NCBI GenBank assembly: GCA_943788135.1
Contig: CALSPC010000003.1
Location: 310,001 to 374,000 of the forward strand
DNA length: 64,000 nt
DNA from: an uncultured Paracoccaceae bacterium
GTDB lineage: Bacteria > Bacteroidota > Bacteroidia > Flavobacteriales > Flavobacteriaceae
Reading direction: 5' to 3'
Shown in pieces: positions 20,370 through 27,108 of this stretch. The notes below the pieces were generated by a model that searched no databases, had not been told where the DNA came from, and saw only the letters and a list, made by a program, of their open reading frames with translations. The first letter of the stretch is position 1. Every line of letters starts with the position of its first letter. Position numbers and translations under genes: made by a program.

Positions 20370-20771
20370 ATGGGACTATTTGATTGGTTATTTGGAAATG
20401 TTGAAGTTAAAGAAGAAGATTTTTCAAAAGAATTGAAAGATGAAATAAAAAAGCAGGAGATTGAAGACAAGGCATATTCAAAACTCGTAAATAGAAATAT
20501 TAAGGGGACTAAACACGAAAAAGAAGGTAGAGTTGATTTAGCAATTAAATTATATGAAAAGAATATTAATGATAACTTTGATGGCAGTCACCCATATAAC
20601 AGGTTAGCAATCATATATAGAAAGCAAAAAGATTACCATAATGAAATTAGGGTATTGAATAAAGCAATTGAAGTGTTTTCTAATTTAATGTCCACAAGTC
20701 CAAGATTAGATATTGAAACTAAACTTGAGAAGTTCAAAAAAAGATTGGAGAAATCTAAAACTGCCAAATAA
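20370..20771 (+). CDS. TPR-like small protein
   Basis: GRVDLAIKLYEKNINDNFDGSHPYNRLAIIYRKQKDYHNEIRVLNKAIEV. Confidence 0.65.
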   Translation: MGLFDWLFGNVEVKEEDFSKELKDEIKKQEIEDKAYSKLVNRNIKGTKHEKEGRVDLAIKLYEKNINDNFDGSHPYNRLAIIYRKQKDYHNEIRVLNKAIEVFSNLMSTSPRLDIETKLEKFKKRLEKSKTAK

Positions 20772-20833
20772 CTGCCAAGAATATTACTATCTTTACTGTA
20801 AGTTCTATGTAATAAAAACGCTCAAAATTCAAC

Positions 20834-21553
20834 CTATTGATTACATATTTTTTCAATAAAATTTATTTGCTCTTTTACTAAAGATTCCCTAAACTCTAGA
20901 GCTAAATTAAAATCATCACAATAATCGCCTTTATTTAATGAATATTTTGAAACCCCCTTCATATATAATATTGAACTCAAAATCAAAGGGTTTTTAATTT
21001 GTTGTTTTTCGTATTCATTTTGGGCTTGGTTTAATAATTTTAACCCACTTAAATAATCTCTTTTTTGTATTTTAAGTCTTGCTAAATTATATATCGTATC
21101 TATATCATAGGGATTGAGTCCCAATGCAAAATTAAAATCGTTGATTGCTAAATCAAATTCTTCTTGAAATCCATATATCCCTCCCCTGCCGACATAAGCA
21201 ACTATCAAATATGATTTATCTTTTTCATTTTCAACAACTGAAGTATAGTCAATTATTGCATTATTATAATCTCCTAATTGTGTGTAAGCTGATGCTCTAT
21301 TAATAAATGCATCTGTAGATAAATAATTTTGTTTATTGTCTTCTTCAATTGTTACAGTAAAATGAAATATCGCATTTTTAAAATCTCCGCTATTATAAAA
21401 ATCTCTTCCTGTATTAAAAGCATTATTAGATTTAGTTGTTGATGTGAACTTATTTTTTTGTCCCTCATAGTCCCTAAATTCACTGTTTTGTGAATTGACT
21501 GAAAAACAAAAAAACATAATTATTTTGAAGAGGACTATTGTCTTAATTTTCAT
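20834..21553 (-). CDS. Secreted TPR-repeat protein
   Basis: Signal peptide-like N-terminus; TPRs (AFNTGRDFYNSGDFKNAIFHFT, AFINRASAYTQLGDYNNAIIDYT, DLAINDFNFALGLNPYDIDTIYNLARL). Confidence 0.75.
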   Translation of the reverse strand: MKIKTIVLFKIIMFFCFSVNSQNSEFRDYEGQKNKFTSTTKSNNAFNTGRDFYNSGDFKNAIFHFTVTIEEDNKQNYLSTDAFINRASAYTQLGDYNNAIIDYTSVVENEKDKSYLIVAYVGRGGIYGFQEEFDLAINDFNFALGLNPYDIDTIYNLARLKIQKRDYLSGLKLLNQAQNEYEKQQIKNPLILSSILYMKGVSKYSLNKGDYCDDFNLALEFRESLVKEQINFIEKICNQ

Positions 21554-21613
21554 TAGCTATTTATTTAAAACAAATATAGTAAAACAACTTACAAATCCCA
21601 ATCCAACGGTTCA

Positions 21614-21799
21614 TTAGTCGTATGCAATACGCTTTACTTTACTAATAGGAAGTGGCAAGTCCGTAGCTTCTACTTTATAGTCTCCGTTGTCTGTTTTAAG
21701 CGTGTATTTGAATTTATCTGTTTGGTCTATACTAATAATCGTTTTAACGCTATTTTCGGTTAATTTAAAGGCTACATAGCGGCATTGAATGGTGTCTAT
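21614..21799 (-). pseudogene. 5'-truncated second copy of the 22778-23029 ORF
   Basis: Minus frame reads ...IDTIQCRYVAFKLTENSVKTIISIDQTDKFKYTLKTDNGDYKVEATDLPLPISKVKRIAYD*, nearly collinear with the intact paralog; in-frame stop immediately upstream. Confidence 0.8.
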
Positions 21800-21840
21800 T
21801 TATTTTTTTTGATATATTTGAAGTATAAACTAATTTAACT

Positions 21841-22257
21841 ATGAAAAATATACTTTACTTATTTTTAGCAGTAACAATCTTCGCTTGTAGCACAGATAGT
21901 GATGGAAACTCAAATACCTCATCAGTTGAAGGAAGATGGAATTTAACATTGTTAAGTAATAATGGTATAGAAGAAAATTTAAATTACTGTGATTTAGAAA
22001 CGTACATAGAATTAAACAATGACGGTTCTGGTATAGGCTATGTTTATTACACGGATACTCCTGATAATTCTGAAACTTGTGGTTTAGATTTCACATTTGA
22101 TATTACTTTTTCAGAAACTTCTAATAATGTATATTCAATGAATTGGGAGGATAATGACTTTAATGTCACTGGAACTGCTGATGTAAATAATAATATATTA
22201 ACATTCAATTATACTGATGAGGGAGAATATTTTGAAAGTAATTTTACAAAAAACTAA
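21841..22257 (+). CDS. Lipoprotein with lipocalin-like domain features
   Basis: Lipobox LFLAVTIFAC; EGRWNLTLLSNNG...; TATATTTG promoter-like element at 21813-21820. Confidence 0.7.
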   Translation: MKNILYLFLAVTIFACSTDSDGNSNTSSVEGRWNLTLLSNNGIEENLNYCDLETYIELNNDGSGIGYVYYTDTPDNSETCGLDFTFDITFSETSNNVYSMNWEDNDFNVTGTADVNNNILTFNYTDEGEYFESNFTKN

Positions 22258-22261
22258 CTAA

Positions 22262-22678
22262 ATGAAAAAACTAATCTTACTCTCCGCCTTTCTCATCTTC
22301 GCTTGTAGTGATAGTTCGGATACGAATGATAACTCTAATCAGACCTTTTTAGAGAGATATGATGGTGTTGTATGGGAAAGCCAAGAAAATGGCACTCGTC
22401 GTGTTTATTTCAATTCACCACCATCAACAGCTATAGATGTAATTGATAATGGACAATATAGTGGCTGTGAACTATCTATTTTTGGGATAGAAGATGAAGC
22501 TGAATATTTATATGAACTATTAGAAAATAATTTTGATAATTTAAGAGTTAAAGTTACAGACTTAATTTTAAACGAATATGTGATATGGAATGTTACTGTA
22601 TCGTCCAATGATAATATATTAACTGTAGATGGTAATAATGTAGCAATCAGGACAGGTTTGCAATTAATTTGCCAATAG
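22262..22678 (+). CDS. Lipoprotein, hypothetical
   Basis: Lipobox LLSAFLIFAC then acid-rich stretch SDSSDTND; 4 bp after the preceding lipoprotein. Confidence 0.7.
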   Translation: MKKLILLSAFLIFACSDSSDTNDNSNQTFLERYDGVVWESQENGTRRVYFNSPPSTAIDVIDNGQYSGCELSIFGIEDEAEYLYELLENNFDNLRVKVTDLILNEYVIWNVTVSSNDNILTVDGNNVAIRTGLQLICQ

Positions 22679-22777
22679 TATTAAATCATATGAATAAACT
22701 TCTTCATATAGTTAACTTCTTAAACTACTACGGACTATACTTTGACTTGAAAATTAACAGAACTAATTATATTAGAA

Positions 22778-23029
22778 TTAGATTGTTTTAAACTTCTCAA
22801 CTCTACTAATAGGAAGTGGTAATTCTGTAGCTTCTACTTTATAGCTTCCATTGTCCGTTTTAAGACTGTATTTAAGCGGTTCTATTCGTTCTATACTGAT
22901 AATGGTTTTAACGCTGTTTTCAGCTAATTTAAAGGCAACATATCTGCATTGAATGTTGTCTATTTCAGTAGCTTCTAAAAGGTGCTTAAAAAGGCTGTTT
23001 TGAGTGCTTATTGGTGTTGTGTTTTTCAT
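22778..23029 (-). CDS. Small hypothetical protein of the element (intact copy)
   Basis: 83-aa ORF with a second truncated copy at 21614-21799; lies just downstream of the Rep-like gene on the same strand. Confidence 0.65.
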   Translation of the reverse strand: MKNTTPISTQNSLFKHLLEATEIDNIQCRYVAFKLAENSVKTIISIERIEPLKYSLKTDNGSYKVEATELPLPISRVEKFKTI

Positions 23030-23104
23030 TTATTTAACTGTTGGTTTTATTGTTATGCTGGTACACGATTTTGTGTATTATGTACATACATCATAGTAAG
23101 CACA

Positions 23105-24253
23105 TTAGTCATTATTAGGAATTATCTTTTTGGCTTCAATTTCAGTTATAAAATCATCCCATACTTGAGTGTTGTGTTTGTGAGTTTTTTTTACAACTTG
23201 ATTCATTTGAATTACGCTATAAAGACGTGTTCTTAAATTACTGCGACTGCTGGACTTTTTAATGTCTGGATAAAAAGTGTTAACGTAATAAGGGATAGTT
23301 TCCTCAACGTTGACATTCGTTATTTTAGCTTGTTTTAGCATTGCGTAATACTGCCATTTATCAAGTGAAGTCATTCCTTCTGTGTGTTTAATAATTCTGT
23401 AGCCAGTCATATAAGTGCTCATAGGTCTAATGAATACTTGCAGAAACTTTGGATTTAAATTAAGGGTTAGCAAATCTTTTAAAGTCTTGACCTTATAACC
23501 ATAAGTGTCGAAATGTCTACTGTCTTTAATTGTGGTTTCTACACGAAGCAGTCTGTCATCCTCAAAGAAGTTTTTATGTGGAACTTTGTCTCCGTTTAAA
23601 TCAATTAAATCTGAATTTAGATTGTCTTTTAAATAAGTTTCATAAAATGCAGTACTATTATATTTTAATTCAATAGCTTTTGCATAATATTTTAAAAATT
23701 GTTTGGACTTATAAGCATTGCCAACCTTATCTCTTTTACCCCACCATATACCGAGATTGTTATTTTCTCTTTTAGTTCCAACATTAAGTTTTTTACTTGG
23801 AATTGTTAGCTCATTACAAATTCTTACAACTTCTTTTATAGAAGCATCAGCAGAATCTAAATAATAATCTACACAGAAGTCAACATCAACTACAAGAGCA
23901 GCTAAGAACGATTCTTTTGATATCGTGATTAATCCTTCATTATTTATAAATTGGAAACATTGATGAATAGTCTTTCTGTCGATTCCATTAAAATACCTGC
24001 TCTTTAGAGTCTTTGACGAAAAGCCAATAAAAAGCCTTTGTTCTCCAAATTGATTTCTTACTGCGTAGCTGCAACTTATAACAGCATCTGAATTAAAATA
24101 AGTTGTTTTCACGTGCTCGTTCAACACCTCTCCATCATCATTCGTGGTTGTTAATGACCTCATAAATGAGTTGTGCTCTGGGTTTACGATAACTTCGCTT
24201 AATGGAAGGTGTATCCGCAAACTGTCAATTTTTGGTTTTCCTAAAGGAATCAT
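23105..24253 (-). CDS. Replication initiation-like protein (resembles phage/plasmid II/X-type Rep found in Bacteroidetes elements)
   Basis: 382 aa; pattern KYYAKAIELKYN...DDRLLRVETTIKD...; placed next to HTH and integrase as in other Flavobacteriia elements. Family call from memory of architecture, not a search. Confidence 0.6.
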   Translation of the reverse strand: MIPLGKPKIDSLRIHLPLSEVIVNPEHNSFMRSLTTTNDDGEVLNEHVKTTYFNSDAVISCSYAVRNQFGEQRLFIGFSSKTLKSRYFNGIDRKTIHQCFQFINNEGLITISKESFLAALVVDVDFCVDYYLDSADASIKEVVRICNELTIPSKKLNVGTKRENNNLGIWWGKRDKVGNAYKSKQFLKYYAKAIELKYNSTAFYETYLKDNLNSDLIDLNGDKVPHKNFFEDDRLLRVETTIKDSRHFDTYGYKVKTLKDLLTLNLNPKFLQVFIRPMSTYMTGYRIIKHTEGMTSLDKWQYYAMLKQAKITNVNVEETIPYYVNTFYPDIKKSSSRSNLRTRLYSVIQMNQVVKKTHKHNTQVWDDFITEIEAKKIIPNND

Positions 24254-24535
24254 TTATCCCTTGTTTAGAATCCCCATTAACTCACTTCGTTTGTAGAGTT
24301 TCTTTCTACCAATTCTAACAAAAGGAATTTCGTTTGCTTTTTCCTTTCGCCACAACGTAGCGTGACTTATACTAAATAGGTTTTGAACTTCTTTTGCAGT
24401 TAGAAAGTCATCGTCAGATTTTCCTTTGGCTAAAATTTCTTTTAGCTTTTTCTCGATAATTACTTCGACTTGATTTGCAAATGCTTGTGATAATTCGGAA
24501 GGAGTGACTCCTTGTACTTGAGTGATTGTGCTCAT
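24254..24535 (-). CDS. Helix-turn-helix DNA-binding protein (excisionase/MerR-like)
   Basis: FLTAKEVQNLFSISHATLWRKEKANEIPFVRIGRKKLYKRSELM. Confidence 0.85.
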   Translation of the reverse strand: MSTITQVQGVTPSELSQAFANQVEVIIEKKLKEILAKGKSDDDFLTAKEVQNLFSISHATLWRKEKANEIPFVRIGRKKLYKRSELMGILNKG

Positions 24536-24836
24536 TTAATTAAAAAATTTAAGTTAATAATTAAAAGAGTACTCGCTAAGTTTTCTATATTTGTAATTGT
24601 ATTTGACCTCAGAAATTAAATACTTTTACAATTAAGAGTTGCTTTTGCGAGTGACTCTTTTTTCTTTTTATGTTATACAATATTACTGCATATCAATACT
24701 TTGTGCAATAGGCAAAAATCGTGATTAATTAACATCAAGTAGGTTTTATCTTACAGTCATATGATTCAATTATAGTGTTTAAAACTTTTTGTGAAAGTTT
24801 TCGCAATCAAGTAAACTTGAGTCCTCAAACTGTCTT

Positions 24837-26060
24837 TTACATATATTTTTCCCATTCGCTAAAATCAGGTCTTGCTTCACGAACATAGTTCATTAACATT
24901 TCCTTGCTTTTGTGTCCACTTATTTTTCTAATTTCTGCTTCATCAACACCCATCTCCATATAGTAAGTGCAAAAGGTTCTTCTAAAAATGTGAGAAGCTA
25001 TATACTCGTATTTAGGTCTTGTTTTTTGAACGTGACGCATTACTTGTTTCCCATTTACACTAACTTTCTCTTTTAATTTCCAGTCTATTAAGTCTTCTAT
25101 TTTAGCTTTTTCTCCAAGTGTTTTTAGGTGGTTGTTTAGTTTTTGAATAGATATCTTATATGGGAGTTCTTCTGACTCATATAATTTCTTAACTCTTTTT
25201 AGTGCTGGTATTCTCATAGCTTGACCGACCTTACTTTGGTTAAAATCAATTACAAGACTTCCGCTCTTATCATATTTGAAGGAGTCTTTAGTAAGTTCAA
25301 GTAATTCACTTCCTCTTTGTGCAGTATTAACCCCAATAATTAGCCATTTACGAGCATTTATTAAGTGTTTTTCTGTTAGCTCTAAGTTTTCTATTCTTTC
25401 TATCTCATCTTTAGTTAATGTGATAATCTTCTTTGTTTTAAATTTAGATGCTTTTGTTTGCTTGTATTTTTTCCAATAAATGTAGTCGTTAGGAAATTGA
25501 ATTTTTGGAGTTGCTTCTCTACAAACTGTTTTAATGTCTGCTATTATTCCATTGGCTGTATTTATGCCATATTTTTGCTCTTTCATCAACCATAATTTAA
25601 ACTTATCTAATTCATCTAAAGTTAAATCTGTCATTTCTAAATGAGAGTCATAGTTGTTTACTATAGTAATTAATTGTTTAAGGTTTTTTATTCTGCGAAT
25701 TGAGTTATCTTGAAATTCGCATTGTTCGATTTTGTTGTTTACCCAATCAATTAATAATGGCTTAGTTTCCTCTTTGTTGTTGAAGAACTTATTACATTTT
25801 TTATGCATCCACTCTTTGTTTGGAATAAAGTTTTCGCCTTTAGATAGAAATTCTTTAGTAATATAATCAATACACTTATTTATTGCGTAGTTGGTGTCAG
25901 TGCCAATTGTATTTTTGTTATGGTCTTTTTTTGTAACTATAAATTTAGTTTTAAAGTGGAGTTGAATTTCTCCTTGAGTCACATCTTTTTTGTAGTGTCT
26001 TAACTGTATTGACAATTGAGCCTTGTCTTTATTGCTTCTATATACTGCTTTGAGTTTCAT
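24837..26060 (-). CDS. int: Tyrosine recombinase/integrase (site-specific integrase)
   Basis: C-terminal catalytic residues: AQRGSELLEL (R), HIFRRTF (HxxR), GHKSKEMLMNYV (H...Y); next to attR. Confidence 0.93.
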   Translation of the reverse strand: MKLKAVYRSNKDKAQLSIQLRHYKKDVTQGEIQLHFKTKFIVTKKDHNKNTIGTDTNYAINKCIDYITKEFLSKGENFIPNKEWMHKKCNKFFNNKEETKPLLIDWVNNKIEQCEFQDNSIRRIKNLKQLITIVNNYDSHLEMTDLTLDELDKFKLWLMKEQKYGINTANGIIADIKTVCREATPKIQFPNDYIYWKKYKQTKASKFKTKKIITLTKDEIERIENLELTEKHLINARKWLIIGVNTAQRGSELLELTKDSFKYDKSGSLVIDFNQSKVGQAMRIPALKRVKKLYESEELPYKISIQKLNNHLKTLGEKAKIEDLIDWKLKEKVSVNGKQVMRHVQKTRPKYEYIASHIFRRTFCTYYMEMGVDEAEIRKISGHKSKEMLMNYVREARPDFSEWEKYM

Positions 26061-26089
26061 TCATTGCAAATATACTGTTTTGTATTAAT

Positions 26090-26110
26090 TTGTACGAATT
26101 TTGTACGAAT
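26090..26110 (+). repeat. Tandem TTGTACGAATT-type pair, putative right integrase arm-binding site
   Basis: TTGTACGAATT-TTGTACGAAT(A), matches 18096-18117 in the same orientation. Confidence 0.7.
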
Positions 26111-26227
26111 AATTAACATAATTTGACACAATATGAAATCTAATGAAATTTAATATTTTATTTTTAACCTGTTAATTACTGATTAATTCAGTGTTTAGTA
26201 GTTTCTTAGTGTTTAGGGATTCAACTA

Positions 26228-26240
26228 CCGTCTTCAGTAC
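26228..26240. repeat. attR core repeat (CCGTCTTCAGTAC)
   Basis: Identical to 18026-18038. Confidence 0.88.
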
Positions 26241-26245
26241 ACAAC

Positions 26246-26284
26246 GGGATAAATCTTCTTTTTTAGATTTATCCCTTTTTTTAT
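26246..26284 (+). terminator. Strong hairpin plus T-tract immediately outside attR
   Basis: GGGATAAATCT-TCTTTTTT-AGATTTATCCC (11 bp perfect) followed by T7. Confidence 0.75.
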
Positions 26285-26592
26285 TTTTTCGATTTACTCT
26301 GTTAAAACGGGCTATTTTGTGCAAAATGGGGTTAATATCAGCGGTTCGAACTTTTTTATTTTCAAATTGAAAATTTTCAGGAAATATCGAACCAATTAGC
26401 CTTCTTTTATTGTCTAAATCACTTTTAATGTATTGATTTTCAATACTTTCAAGTCCTTTTAGACCGTTTTTGTACAACTGAAAAACTTCTTGTTTTTTCT
26501 CCAACTGTTTTTCTTTTTCTCTTAGCTCATCTATAAGGTTTTGGCACCTCATTTTGGCTTTTTGATATTCCTCTTTTGAAAGATCACCATCA

Positions 26593-26985
26593 ATGTCTAT
26601 TGCTCCACAAAAACGGATGCTGAGCTCCATGTCGCCTACCATCGTCGTGAACAATGGGCAACTTAAAATGGTATTAGGTTCGCCAGGTGGTTCAACAATT
26701 ATTACGTCCGTTATTCAAAACATTTTAAACGTGTTAGAGTACGATATGACCATGCAAGAAGCAGTTTCTGCTCCACGGTTTCATCACCAATGGTTGCCCG
26801 ATAGTATAAAAGTTGAAACGTCATTTGATACGCTTAACTTTCCATCACTTAAGAGATTAGGCTATAATATTGATCAGAGTAACTCTCCTATAATTGGAAA
26901 AGTCGATGCTATTTTGGTTCTGCCTGATGGAACTTTAGAAGGCGGTGCAGATCCTAGAGGCGATGATAGCGCAGTGGGGTTTTAG
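26593..26985 (+). pseudogene. 3' fragment of gamma-glutamyltransferase
   Basis: IAPQKRMLSSMSPTIVVNNGQLKMVLGSPGGSTIITSVIQNILNVLEYDMTMQEAVSAPRFHHQWLPD, the GGT small-subunit C-terminus; the N-terminal part including the autoprocessing Thr is missing. Confidence 0.88.
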
Positions 26986-27108
26986 GACATAAGACAGTAT
27001 AACAGTTGCTTTTCTCATATTTTGTAATATTCAATTTTATGAAAAGAATAGCTTTTTAAATTTCATTTTTAAGTGGAACTGTCTAACTTTGTAGATTAAA
27101 CCAACGAA

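Larger units (their letters stand above)
18018..26240. mobile_element. Integrative element (~8.2 kb) at the tRNA-Leu 3' end, with tyrosine integrase, HTH/excisionase-like protein and Rep-like protein
   Basis: 13-bp direct repeat CCGTCTTCAGTAC (18026-18038 and 26228-26240; 18/21 identity if extended to TTCAA), integrase next to the right end, accessory genes between. Confidence 0.9.
26172..26654 (-). pseudogene. C-terminal remnant of a serine recombinase; the ORF reads through attR at one end and into antisense of a GGT fragment at the other
   Basis: IDGDLSKEEYQKAKMRCQNLIDELREKEKQLEKKQ...GLKGLESIENQYIKSDLDNKRRLIGSIFPENFQFENKKVRT is typical of Bacteroidetes large serine recombinase C-termini; the N-terminal catalytic domain is absent. 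Confidence 0.75.

Noticed and set aside
22982-23236. 84-aa plus ORF (Cys/Phe rich) in the element
   Set aside because: Overlaps the Rep-like gene 3' end and the 83-aa gene on the other strand; composition looks like shadow translation.
18018-26240. Calling the element a phage-defence island
   Set aside because: No recognisable restriction, CBASS, Abi, toxin-antitoxin or nuclease gene was seen; the envelope-cargo role is left as a hypothesis only.
18018-26240. Calling the element a conjugative transposon
   Set aside because: No relaxase, coupling protein or Tra genes were found; only RHH-like small proteins hint at mobilisation.
26172-26654. Treating the 160-aa ORF as a functional protein
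   Set aside because: Its N-terminal ~20 residues are antisense GGT and its middle is only a recombinase C-terminus, so it is best called a remnant.
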